Shown here in pieces: positions 7,996 to 16,132 of a DNA stretch of 64,000 nt. The notes below the pieces were generated by a model. That model had not been told where the DNA came from. It did not search any database and saw nothing but the letters and a program-made list of their open reading frames with translations. The DNA comes from an uncultured Candidatus Actinomarina sp. (GTDB lineage: Bacteria > Actinomycetota > Acidimicrobiia > Actinomarinales > Actinomarinaceae), in contig CACNFT010000002.1 in assembly GCA_902619825.1 (NCBI GenBank), positions 89,561 to 153,560 on the forward strand. The letters run 5' to 3'. The position numbers were made by a program, and so were the translations under genes. Within the stretch, counting starts at the first letter, position 1, and each line of letters opens with the position of its first letter.

Positions 7996-8998
7996 ATTGC
8001 TCCTCCGATGATTTCACCGCTTCAATTATCCTTGAGGCATAACCCCATCCATTATCAAACCAAATGATTAGTTTTAATTTATCTTCATCAATACACATAG
8101 TTGATAATCCATCAATTAACCCGGAGAGAGAATTTCCAACCACATCTGAAGAAACAATTGGATCATAAGTAAATCCAATAATATTTTTCAATGAATTATC
8201 TTTGATTACTTTCTCAAGATAACTATTCACCTCATCTTTAGATGTTTTAGTTTTTAAATTCAAAGTCAAATCGATCGTACTTCCATCTGGTACGGGTACT
8301 GTCATTGAAAACGAAGCTATTTTATCTTTAAGCATTGGTAATGCACTCTCAATAACCTTTGATGAATTAGTAATTGATGGAATAATATTTTCTCCAGCTG
8401 CTCGATTTTTTCTAAATCCAGCACCCGCTACATCAGCAAGACGATTCGAATTTGAATATCCATGAACCGTTGTTAAAAATACTTCATTAATTCCATACTC
8501 AGACTCAATAACTTTTAGAATGGGACCAACCGCGTTTGCAGTGTTTGAGCCAAAAGAAATAATGTCTGATTCCAAACTTATTGATTCATCGTTACATCCT
8601 GACACGAGTAATGGAATATTCGAAAAATCAACTGGAGTTGAAGCTATAAATACTTTCTTTGCACCTTTAGATATATGATTTTGAGCTTCATCTAAATTTT
8701 GAGATTTACCAGTTGCTAATATGACTATATCTGTATTTAGACTTGTCCAGTCCGATTCATCTGCATTTTTCCATGAATTAAAGATAGTTTCTTTTCCATT
8801 AACCGATATTACGTCATCAGAGACATTTACTTCATGACTCAATTTTCCATAAATTGAATCGTATTTGAGTAAATAAATTAAATTATCTTTATCTGCAGTA
8901 TCAGATACAGAAACGATATTTATATTATCTTCTTCCAGAGTTTGTCTAAAAATGTCTCTACCAACTCTTCCGAAACCAACTAAAGATACGTTAACCAA
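7988..8998 (-). CDS. GAPDH paralogue without catalytic cysteine (likely pseudoenzyme)
   Basis: 336 residues and colinear with the adjacent gap gene over its whole length. The Rossmann start VGFGRVGRD is kept and His179 is kept (TTVHGYS). The catalytic block reads SFGSNTANAVGP, so Asn152 stands where Cys152 is in gap. Arg233 of the phosphate site is Thr (SMTVPVPDGS). It therefore probably binds NAD but cannot form the thiohemiacetal. It starts at TTG with a GAGG ribosome site about 8 bases upstream. As the promoter-proximal gene of the pair it may form heterotetramers with Gap or act as a regulator (inference). Not E4P dehydrogenase, which keeps the Cys. Confidence 0.85.
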   Translation of the reverse strand: MVNVSLVGFGRVGRDIFRQTLEEDNINIVSVSDTADKDNLIYLLKYDSIYGKLSHEVNVSDDVISVNGKETIFNSWKNADESDWTSLNTDIVILATGKSQNLDEAQNHISKGAKKVFIASTPVDFSNIPLLVSGCNDESISLESDIISFGSNTANAVGPILKVIESEYGINEVFLTTVHGYSNSNRLADVAGAGFRKNRAAGENIIPSITNSSKVIESALPMLKDKIASFSMTVPVPDGSTIDLTLNLKTKTSKDEVNSYLEKVIKDNSLKNIIGFTYDPIVSSDVVGNSLSGLIDGLSTMCIDEDKLKLIIWFDNGWGYASRIIEAVKSSEEQFE

Positions 8999-9075
8999 CT
9001 GTCATTCCTCACTTCTGTTTTTTTACAAAAATATTGGTACAATCAAATAATAATATTATCGAATTGTTGAAAATT

Positions 9076-10200
9076 ATGTCTAATTTAGATAAAAAAATTG
9101 AAAATTATATTTTTGGAAATATTCCAACTTCAGAATTACTTGATAAGGCCTATGATATAAAAGTTCAAAATTTTGGTAAAACAATAACATACAGTCCTAA
9201 AGTTTTTATCCCTTTAACAACATTATGTCAGGACTCTTGTGCCTATTGCACTTTTGTAAAAACCCCAAAAGAGGGAGGTACTTATCTTACATTTGAAGAA
9301 GTTGATGCTATCGCAAATGTGGGAGATAAATCAGGATGCTTTGAAGCTCTATTTACGCTTGGGGATAAACCAGAAATTAAATGGACTTTTGCAAAAGAGG
9401 AATTAAGACGATTAGGTTTTAGTACAACTTTTGATTACTTGATTGAAAATGCAAAAAGAGTAAATGAAAAATACCATTTATTTCCTCACATTAATCCTGG
9501 TTTAATGTCAAGAAAGGAAATTAAACAATACAGGCAATATTCACCATCTGGTGGCTTAATGCTTGAATCCTTTTCAAAAACCTTATCTCAGAAAGGTAAT
9601 GCACATTATGGTGCAAAAACTAAAGATATAAACTTAAGATTAGAAACTCTTGAAAATGCAATGAATGAAAAATATCCAATGACCACAGGTCTATTGTTGG
9701 GAATTACTGATACTAAAAATGAAATCATTCAAGATATATATCAACTTATTCAAACCTGTAAAGTAAATACATCCATTCAAGAAGTGATACTTCAAAATTT
9801 CAGAGCAAAGCAAAATACATTAATGAAGAATCATTCAGAAATTGTAAACGATCTATTTATGAGAATAATTGCAACAACACGGTTATTTTTGCCAAATCAC
9901 ATTTCATTACAAATACCTCCAAATTTAGCAAGCAATATTGAATTATTTTTAAAATCTGGAATAAATGATCTTGGAGGAATATCTCCAAAAACAATTGATT
10001 GGGTTAATCCAGATCATAAATGGCCAAATTTAATCGAACTTAAAGACGTAATTAAACAAACAGATCAAAATCTTATCCCTCGTTTACCTGTCTATCCTTC
10101 ATATATAAATAAAGATTGGTTAAGCCCAAGTATTTATGAAAAAGTAAGTAATGTAGTTAATGAAAATGGATACCCAAAAGAACATGAATTTACTAAATAA
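9076..10200 (+). CDS. cofG: F0 synthase subunit CofG (radical SAM, F420 biosynthesis)
   Basis: 374 residues from ATG 9076; a TTG at 9034 would add 14 but overlaps a possible TACAAT -10 box (9038-9043). CofG and CofH together make the deazaflavin F0 from tyrosine and a ribityl-uracil intermediate. The radical SAM cluster CxxxCxxC is Cys51, Cys55 and Cys58 in TTLCQDSCAYCTF, preceded by YSPKVFIPLT, typical of CofG. In most actinobacteria CofG and CofH are one fused FbiC; here they are separate and overlap by 41 bases. Divergent from the gap pair. Confidence 0.92.
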   Translation: MSNLDKKIENYIFGNIPTSELLDKAYDIKVQNFGKTITYSPKVFIPLTTLCQDSCAYCTFVKTPKEGGTYLTFEEVDAIANVGDKSGCFEALFTLGDKPEIKWTFAKEELRRLGFSTTFDYLIENAKRVNEKYHLFPHINPGLMSRKEIKQYRQYSPSGGLMLESFSKTLSQKGNAHYGAKTKDINLRLETLENAMNEKYPMTTGLLLGITDTKNEIIQDIYQLIQTCKVNTSIQEVILQNFRAKQNTLMKNHSEIVNDLFMRIIATTRLFLPNHISLQIPPNLASNIELFLKSGINDLGGISPKTIDWVNPDHKWPNLIELKDVIKQTDQNLIPRLPVYPSYINKDWLSPSIYEKVSNVVNENGYPKEHEFTK

Positions 10201-12031
10201 CATATCTTTTTTGAGGATTCGTCCGTGTGATTCAGATAATGAAATTTATCTAAATTCAAGAAAAAAAGAGGGAACTTCATCTTTTTATATAGACAAACCC
10301 GTTGATCTTGAAAAAATACATAAAAAAGATTTCCAAACAATTTCAGACAACAAACATGATGAATCATTTCAGTGGTTTGTAACTTACAAAAATTGGAAAG
10401 AATTTGAAGATGTTGATTCCCACAGGATAGTTTATAGATCCTCTAACAATTTAGAAAATGACATTGAAGTAATTACAAGATTAAATCCATCCTATGTACT
10501 TCTAACAGATTTAGAAAACATTAAATTTCTAAAGAATATTCAACCATCACTTAATTTTAAAATATCAAAATATGTTAACTCCATAGAGGAAGCAAAAGAA
10601 TCTATGGCAAAAGGAGTCCAAGATCTCTGGCTAAGAGACTGGAGTTATAAAGATATAAAAGAGTTAAAAAATAATTCAAATTTTGAATTATTCGAGAGAA
10701 CACTATTTTCACTTGTTAATGTAAATAAAGCTCGAAAATTACTATCAAAAATTCAATTTACTAATTTTTTACAATTACGAGATGTAAGAGGCTATAAACG
10801 ATTTCCTACAAATTGGTCTCCAGGCTCTGGAAAGGAAATTCCAAAACTAAATGGATTAACATATAACCTTTCATCTTCCTTCAAATCAACTAATTTTGAA
10901 AAAATCTTATCTAAAGCTCAAGAAGGAAATGAGATTAGTAATGATGAATTAGAAGAACTTTTTAAAACGTCTGGTATGTATATAAACAAAATCGCAGAAG
11001 TTGCAGATAATTTAAATCGTTCAATTAATAAAGATGATGTAACATTTGTCAAAAATCGTAATATTAATTACACAAACCAATGCTATTTTAAGTGTGGCTT
11101 TTGTGGATTCTCAAAAGGACCAAAAAGTCTTAATCTCAAAGAAAAACCATATAACCTAGAGCCACAAGAAGTTGTGAATCGAAGTGTTGAAGCTTTTAAC
11201 GACGGAGCTTCTGAAGTATGCCTCCAAGGGGGTATTCATCCTGAGTACACGGGTAAATTTTATCTAGAACTTGTAAAACAGATTAAAAAAGAAGTACCTG
11301 ATTTACATATACATGGATTTACTCCTTTAGAAATTTGGCAGGGTGCTGAGACTATAAATTTAAGTGTCGAAGATTACCTAATCTTACTAAAGGATGCAGG
11401 ATTAAATACACTACCAGGGACAGCAGCTGAAATACTTGATAACAGAATAAGAAAATATTTATGTCCAGATAAAATTACATCTGAACAATGGGGATATGTT
11501 ATGGAAGTGGCCCATTCTTTAGAAATTAAATCTACAGCGACAATTATGTTTGGTCACATTGATGATATAAAATCTTGGGTCAATCATTTTGATTTAATTA
11601 AAATGATTCAAAAGAGAACTAAGGGCTTTACTGAAATAGTTCCATTGCCTTTTGTACACATGGGTTCTCCAATTTTTCTTCAGGGAAAAAGCATGCCAGG
11701 ACCTACTTGGGATGAAGTAACTTTAATCCATGCTCTTGCAAGAATTTATTTTTATGGCTCAATTGATAATATTCAGGCAAGTTGGGTAAAACTGGGACAC
11801 GATGGTGCTTCAAAACTACTTCATGCAGGTGTTAATGACCTTGGTGGAACACTAATTAATGAAAATATTAGTAGAGCTTCAGGTGCTGATCATGGTCAGC
11901 ACACAACCGATATAGAATTTGTTGAACTTATTGAGAAAAGTAATAAGAAGCCTTTTTTAAGAAATACTCTTTATACAGAAAAAAAGAGCTTGTCTGCAAT
12001 TTCAAATTTAGAGAATGTTATCAAACTTTAA
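10160..12031 (+). CDS. cofH: F0 synthase subunit CofH with an extra N-terminal region of about 245 residues
   Basis: 623 residues; stand-alone CofH is usually about 370. Residues 246-623 are a standard CofH: radical SAM cysteines at 308, 312 and 315 (QCYFKCGFCGF), then EVCLQGGIHP, HGFTPLEIWQGAE and PGTAAEIL, and a C-terminal GGTLINENISRASGA block. Residues 1-245 match no domain I recognise. They are Lys/Asn-rich with an alpha/beta look (for example SYVLLTDLENIKFLKN) and end in a GYKRFPTNWSPGSGK stretch. The ATG at 10160 lies inside cofG; later in-frame ATGs at 10166 and 10184 are possible. The 3' end overlaps trmD by 17 bases. Confidence 0.9.
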   Translation: MKMDTQKNMNLLNNISFLRIRPCDSDNEIYLNSRKKEGTSSFYIDKPVDLEKIHKKDFQTISDNKHDESFQWFVTYKNWKEFEDVDSHRIVYRSSNNLENDIEVITRLNPSYVLLTDLENIKFLKNIQPSLNFKISKYVNSIEEAKESMAKGVQDLWLRDWSYKDIKELKNNSNFELFERTLFSLVNVNKARKLLSKIQFTNFLQLRDVRGYKRFPTNWSPGSGKEIPKLNGLTYNLSSSFKSTNFEKILSKAQEGNEISNDELEELFKTSGMYINKIAEVADNLNRSINKDDVTFVKNRNINYTNQCYFKCGFCGFSKGPKSLNLKEKPYNLEPQEVVNRSVEAFNDGASEVCLQGGIHPEYTGKFYLELVKQIKKEVPDLHIHGFTPLEIWQGAETINLSVEDYLILLKDAGLNTLPGTAAEILDNRIRKYLCPDKITSEQWGYVMEVAHSLEIKSTATIMFGHIDDIKSWVNHFDLIKMIQKRTKGFTEIVPLPFVHMGSPIFLQGKSMPGPTWDEVTLIHALARIYFYGSIDNIQASWVKLGHDGASKLLHAGVNDLGGTLINENISRASGADHGQHTTDIEFVELIEKSNKKPFLRNTLYTEKKSLSAISNLENVIKL

Positions 12032-12653
12032 CGTTATTACTTTATTCCCTGAGATATTTCAAAAGTGGATAAATGTTGGCGTTCTTTCCCATGGTATTAA
12101 AGAAAAATTATTTGAATTTAGCAGCACTAATTTAAGAGATTATGGCATTGGTAGTTATAAACAAGTGGATGACGCTCCTTACGGTGGAGGACCAGGGATG
12201 GTATTAATGGTTGAGCCTTTAGATTATGCAATTAAGGAATCGAAGAAAGATATCAACATATTTTTATCACCAAGCGGACAACAATTAAATGAAGATTTGA
12301 TACAAGATCTTCACGGATATGAATCAGCGAATATTATTTGTGGAAGATATGAAGGCTTTGATCAAAGAATAATCGAAATGCATAGCGATTATGAAATTGC
12401 GATCGGACAGACGGTTGTATCTGGTGGAGAGGTTCCTGCGATGTTTTTAATTGAAGCTTTAGTAAGAAAAATTCCAGGAATTCTTGGGAATTCAGAATCT
12501 CTAACAAATGAATCATTTACAAACAACAAATCTGATTTTCCTGTATATACAAGACCTGAAATTTATGAAAATCTTAATGTTCCTGAAGTCTTGTTATCTG
12601 GTGATCATAGAAGAATTGAAGAATGGAAAAAGAATAATTTAAAAGACATTTAA
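12015..12653 (+). CDS. trmD: tRNA (guanine-N1-)-methyltransferase
   Basis: 212 residues, slightly short for TrmD (about 230-250). It methylates G37 next to the anticodon and prevents +1 frameshifts. The SPOUT-knot signatures are present: NVITLFPEIF start, DDAPYGGGPGMVLMVEP, ICGRYEGFDQRI and GQTVVSGGEVPAM. It overlaps the cofH end by 17 bases, so it is now expressed behind the F420 genes rather than behind rimM. rplS follows after 36 bases. Confidence 0.96.
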   Translation: MLSNFNVITLFPEIFQKWINVGVLSHGIKEKLFEFSSTNLRDYGIGSYKQVDDAPYGGGPGMVLMVEPLDYAIKESKKDINIFLSPSGQQLNEDLIQDLHGYESANIICGRYEGFDQRIIEMHSDYEIAIGQTVVSGGEVPAMFLIEALVRKIPGILGNSESLTNESFTNNKSDFPVYTRPEIYENLNVPEVLLSGDHRRIEEWKKNNLKDI

Positions 12654-12689
12654 ACTCTTTTTATATCTATAATTTCAATCTGAGGGAAC

Positions 12690-13037
12690 ATGAATTTAAT
12701 ACAAGAAATTGAAAACAATCAACTCAAAACAGATTTACCTGATATTAAATCTGGTGATACTGTAAAAGTTAATGTCAAAGTTTCAGAGGGCAATAGAGAG
12801 AGAATTCAAACCTATGAGGGTGTTGTTATCTCTTTAAAGGGTGTTACTGTCAACAAAACGATAACAGTCCGCAAACTTTCTTTTGGTGTTGGTGTTGAAA
12901 GAATATTTCCAATACATGCGCCAATTATTGATTCAATAGAAGTTACTCGAAAAGGTAAAGTAAGAAGATCAAAACTTTATTATCTAAGAGATAGAATCGG
13001 AAAATCTGCAAAAATCAAAGAAGACAGAACTACCTAA
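12690..13037 (+). CDS. rplS: 50S ribosomal protein L19
   Basis: 115 residues, typical. Sits at the 30S-50S interface. The family signature [22 protein letters not shown] block ([10 protein letters not shown]) and the basic [18 protein letters not shown] tail are present. A GAGG ribosome site precedes the ATG. It lies between trmD and lepB, the normal actinobacterial order. Confidence 0.97.
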   Translation: MNLIQEIENNQLKTDLPDIKSGDTVKVNVKVSEGNRERIQTYEGVVISLKGVTVNKTITVRKLSFGVGVERIFPIHAPIIDSIEVTRKGKVRRSKLYYLRDRIGKSAKIKEDRTT

Positions 13038-13048
13038 AGTAAAATAAA

Positions 13049-13639
13049 ATTATTATTAAATTTCTTAAAAATTTCACAACTATATTAGCTGCCTTTGTAA
13101 TAGCTACTGTTTTAAGAACATTTTTATTTCAAATATATTTCATTCCAAGTTTGTCAATGTTCCCAAATATAAATATTGACGATAGAGTTTTAGTTGTAAA
13201 AGATGAGATTATTGATTTCGAATATAATTTAGGTGATATTGTCGTATTCTACGCTCCACAGTCCTCAATTCCATTAAGCACCGATCTATTGATTAGTAAT
13301 TTAAAAATATGGAATTTAATAACTCAAAATGAAGTTAATGATCAAGCCACGGTTTATATTAAGCGAATAGTAGGTACACCTGGCGATCAGATAAATATAG
13401 AAAGTAATGGATCAATTTTCGTTAATGACATTGAGTTAGAAATCAAAAATGTAAATAATACAAACAACGGAGATACTTTTGAAATTAAATTATCTGAATA
13501 TGAATATTTTCTTATAGGAGATAACAGAGAGAACAGTTTCGATTCAAGGATGTTTGGTCCTATCTCAAGCGATAGAATAATTGGTAAAGCCTATTTTAAA
13601 ATATATCCGTTTAGTGAATTCAAGAATTTAAATGATTGA
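13049..13639 (+). CDS. lepB: Signal peptidase I with a non-canonical (ATT) start
   Basis: About 196 residues if read from ATT 13049 (ATT codons at 13049, 13052 and 13055 are equivalent choices). Cleaves signal peptides at the outer face of the membrane. The N-terminal helix (ILAAFVIATVLRTFLFQIYF) leads into IPSLSM with the catalytic Ser, then YIKRIVGTPGD with the general-base Lys and GDNRENSFDSR. No ATG, GTG or TTG lies in this frame between the upstream stop (13040-13042) and TTG 13151. Starting at 13151 would delete the membrane anchor and place Ser at residue 2. So an AUU-type start is inferred. Overlaps rnhB by 8 bases. Confidence 0.85.
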   Translation: MIIKFLKNFTTILAAFVIATVLRTFLFQIYFIPSLSMFPNINIDDRVLVVKDEIIDFEYNLGDIVVFYAPQSSIPLSTDLLISNLKIWNLITQNEVNDQATVYIKRIVGTPGDQINIESNGSIFVNDIELEIKNVNNTNNGDTFEIKLSEYEYFLIGDNRENSFDSRMFGPISSDRIIGKAYFKIYPFSEFKNLND

Positions 13640-14234
13640 ATATCAAAATTGGGCCAAAAATAAAAATCAAAGAATTATCGGCGCTGACGAAGTTGGTCGT
13701 GGTTCGTTAGCTGGGCCTATTGTTGGAGCTGCCGTTAAGCTTGAATTTCAACATTTAGATTTGTTAAGTGATGTAAAAGATTCTAAAAAATTATCTCCGA
13801 AAAAAAGAGAAGAAATTTATGAAAGGGTAAAAGAAAATAGAATCGAATATTTTATTTCAGAATGTTCAAATTTACATATTGACCAAAATGGCATATCTGT
13901 CTCAAACAAAGAAGTGTTGTTTAATTCCATCAATAAGTTGTATCAGAAATCAGACAAGGTCTATGTTGATCATTTCAAAATAGACAAATTTGGTTCCATA
14001 TCTCTGGTTAGGGGAGAAGATAATAGTTACTCCATTGCACTGGCAAGTATTATTGCAAAGGTCTACAGAGATAATTTAATGGTTGATTTTGGAACAAAAT
14101 ATCCTCAATATTTATTTGAAAAAAATAAAGGTTACGGAACAAGAGAACATTTAAATATGATTGAAAAATATGGAGTTTGTGATATCCATAGACTTTCTTT
14201 TAACTTAGGGCCCACGCAACAACTGCAACGGTAA
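13632..14234 (+). CDS. rnhB: Ribonuclease HII
   Basis: 200 residues. Removes ribonucleotides and RNA from DNA-RNA hybrids. The active-site start IIGADEVGRGSLAGPIVGAAV gives the Asp-Glu pair, with KDSKKLS and later YSIALASIIAKVYRD and YPQYLFEKNKGYGTREH. Starts inside the lepB 3' end. Its last 35 bases overlap a small antisense gene (14200-14307). Confidence 0.95.
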   Translation: MIEYQNWAKNKNQRIIGADEVGRGSLAGPIVGAAVKLEFQHLDLLSDVKDSKKLSPKKREEIYERVKENRIEYFISECSNLHIDQNGISVSNKEVLFNSINKLYQKSDKVYVDHFKIDKFGSISLVRGEDNSYSIALASIIAKVYRDNLMVDFGTKYPQYLFEKNKGYGTREHLNMIEKYGVCDIHRLSFNLGPTQQLQR

Positions 14235-14307
14235 TGATTAACGCAAATATGATATTTGCATAATCTACTCTGTTAGCCTTATATGGTTTATTCGGATCAA
14301 AGCCCAT
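14200..14307 (-). CDS. 35-residue single-membrane-span microprotein
   Basis: ATG at 14307, stop at 14200-14202. It begins MGFDPNKPYKANRVDYAN, polar and basic, and ends in one hydrophobic helix (IIFALIITVAVVAWAL) then Ser. That gives a clear single-pass layout with the N-terminus probably inside. The first 66 bases or so fall in the rnhB/enoyl-CoA hydratase gap and the last 35 overlap the rnhB 3' end on the other strand. I do not recognise a family with certainty. The ordered amphipathic-then-hydrophobic layout in an otherwise empty gap is the evidence; comparison with relatives would decide. Confidence 0.5.
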   Translation of the reverse strand: MGFDPNKPYKANRVDYANIIFALIITVAVVAWALS

Positions 14308-14345
14308 GTCTACATTCTATATAAAAACTGATTAATATTTATATT

Positions 14346-15101
14346 ATGGTTTTAGAAAGTAACGTAACAAATAACTCCTTGATTATTTCTTTTAATAGTC
14401 CAAAAACCTCTAATTCTATATCTGCTGATGATTGGAAAGAGTTAAAAGAGAAAATTAAAGAATTTGAAAAAAGTGACACAAAATATTTAGTTTTAAATAG
14501 AGTTAATGACAACTTCTCTTCCGGTGCTCAATTAGCTGAAAATTTAAATGCATCTATGGAAGATGTTTCTGAAGCTTCAAAAATGTTATGGGAATGTAAA
14601 AAACCTGTGATTGCTGTTGTAGATGGTGTCTGCGCAGGTGCTGCTTCAAATATGATATTGCTTAGTGATTTCATTATTGCAACACCTGAAACAAGATTTA
14701 TCGAAGTCTTTGCAAGAAGAGGTTTAGTCGTAGATTTCAGTGGTTCGTGGATCTTACCAAGAATAATTGGAGTTCAGAAAGCCAAGGAGCTTATGATGAC
14801 TGCTACTGAGATAAACGGGAATACATTAAATGATTACGGGGTTCTCTACAAACTAGTTGAGAAATCAGATTTAGACAGTGAACTAGATAATTTAGTTAGT
14901 CTTCTTGACAAGCAAAGTTTTATATCAATTTGTATGATAAAAGATCAAATAAGAAAAGGTTTGAACACAAACTTTGATGAGTCTTTAAGTAATGAAACTG
15001 ACAATCAAAATAGCAGATTTGTACATTCGGATGTAATGGAAGGTATGACTGCATTTATAGAAAAAAGACAACCCGATTATAAAAATACATTGGATGCATA
15101 A
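14346..15101 (+). CDS. Enoyl-CoA hydratase/isomerase family protein
   Basis: 251 residues, crotonase fold. The oxyanion-hole segments are visible: NFSSGAQLAE and KPVIAVVDGVCAGAASNMILLSDFIIATPETRF, then GSWILPRIIGVQKAKELM. In classical hydratases two Glu residues activate water. Here the second region reads RRGLVVDFSGSW, with Asp where many members have Asp/Glu, so hydratase or isomerase activity cannot be told. A TAATAT box ends 7 bases before the ATG, suggesting a leaderless message. No other beta-oxidation gene is adjacent; etfBA is about 12 kb away. Confidence 0.85.
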   Translation: MVLESNVTNNSLIISFNSPKTSNSISADDWKELKEKIKEFEKSDTKYLVLNRVNDNFSSGAQLAENLNASMEDVSEASKMLWECKKPVIAVVDGVCAGAASNMILLSDFIIATPETRFIEVFARRGLVVDFSGSWILPRIIGVQKAKELMMTATEINGNTLNDYGVLYKLVEKSDLDSELDNLVSLLDKQSFISICMIKDQIRKGLNTNFDESLSNETDNQNSRFVHSDVMEGMTAFIEKRQPDYKNTLDA

Positions 15102-15110
15102 ATTAAATTA

Positions 15111-15138
15111 ATATTTATTCAAATTAATGAATAAATAT
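15111..15138. promoter_or_regulatory. 11-bp inverted repeat before the ABC transporter
   Basis: ATATTTATTCA, a 6-base gap, then TGAATAAATAT, a perfect repeat between the enoyl-CoA hydratase stop and the binding-protein gene. There is no T-run after it, so it is not a good terminator. It could be an operator for the transporter. Confidence 0.35.
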
Positions 15139-15173
15139 GCAATAATAATTTTATACAAATGGAGGTCTATAAC

Positions 15174-16058
15174 TTGAAAAGTAAAAAGACATTAATTTTA
15201 TTTTTCGCTTTAGCAATGGTAGCAACCGCATGTTCTAGTGCGGCGGTTCCTTGTGATGAAGTAGAAATTACAACTGGTGAAAATGGTTTACCAGATCTAG
15301 ATGGATGTGAGTTCACATTTGCTGTTGAAAATGCATACTTACCTTTTAACTACATTGATGCCGAAACTGGTGAAGCAATGGGTTGGGATTATGATGTATT
15401 CAACTACATGGGTGAATTGATGAACTTTACACCTGTTTATGTTCCTACAGCTTGGGATGGAATGATTCAAGCAACTGCTGATGGTCAATTCATGATCGCT
15501 GGAGATGGAATTACAATAACTGCTGAAAGAGATGAGATTGTTGATTTTTCAGTTGGTTATATTAATTTAGCTCAAAGAGTACTTGTAGCTGTTGGTAATA
15601 CTGAAATTACAAGTATTGAAGATCTTAAGAGTGGTGATTACATAGTTGCAACTCAAAAAGGAACAACTAATTACGATTTTGCTGTAAATGCTTTGGGTGA
15701 AGACAAAGTAAAAGCATTTGATGACTTTAACTTTGCTATCCAAGCAGTTATATCTGGAGACGCTGATGCATCGATTATTGATGAAACAGCTGGTCTAGGT
15801 TACATGGGAGCAAACAAAGGTGACGTAAAACTTGTTGGCGGAGACTTAACATCTGAACAACTTGGATTCGCGTTTCCTAATGGAAGCCCACTAGTTGATG
15901 TTATCAACAAGGGTCTTGCAGAAATGGAATCAAATGGAAAACTTGCAGAAATAAATGCTAAGTTTTTCTCTCCTGATTTTACAGTCACTTACGATGACAT
16001 TGCTGAATGTGATGAAAACATTCCTGCAGAGTACATACCAGATGATTGTGAATTATAA
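15174..16058 (+). CDS. Amino-acid ABC transporter substrate-binding lipoprotein (family 3)
   Basis: 294 residues from TTG 15174. The ATG at 15159 lies on the GGAGG ribosome site (15161-15165), so it is not the start. The N-terminus is a lipoprotein signal: basic KSKKT, a hydrophobic stretch, then lipobox VATAC. The mature part is a SBP_bac_3 fold (FTFAVENAYLPFNYID, DVFNYMGELMNF, MIQATADGQFMIAGDGITITAERDEIVDFS), which binds polar amino acids at the outer face. The permease follows after a hairpin. The Cys-rich C-terminal tail (AECDENIPAEYIPDDCEL) is unusual. Confidence 0.92.
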   Translation: MKSKKTLILFFALAMVATACSSAAVPCDEVEITTGENGLPDLDGCEFTFAVENAYLPFNYIDAETGEAMGWDYDVFNYMGELMNFTPVYVPTAWDGMIQATADGQFMIAGDGITITAERDEIVDFSVGYINLAQRVLVAVGNTEITSIEDLKSGDYIVATQKGTTNYDFAVNALGEDKVKAFDDFNFAIQAVISGDADASIIDETAGLGYMGANKGDVKLVGGDLTSEQLGFAFPNGSPLVDVINKGLAEMESNGKLAEINAKFFSPDFTVTYDDIAECDENIPAEYIPDDCEL

Positions 16059-16088
16059 TTTTTAAATTTTAAAAAAATTTAAATTTGT

Positions 16089-16114
16089 AATAGGCACGGA
16101 AGTCCGTGCCTATT
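16089..16114 (+). terminator. Hairpin between binding protein and permease
   Basis: AATAGGCACGG, loop AAGT, CCGTGCCTATT: an 11-bp perfect stem followed by GCTTTATTA. The T-run is weak, so it probably acts as a partial terminator or 3'-end stabiliser. That would leave more binding protein than permease, a common arrangement in ABC operons. Confidence 0.7.
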
Positions 16115-16132
16115 GCTTTATTATGGTGGATA

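Noticed and set aside
13151..13639. lepB starting at TTG 13151
   Set aside because: Would remove the membrane anchor and leave the catalytic Ser as residue 2.
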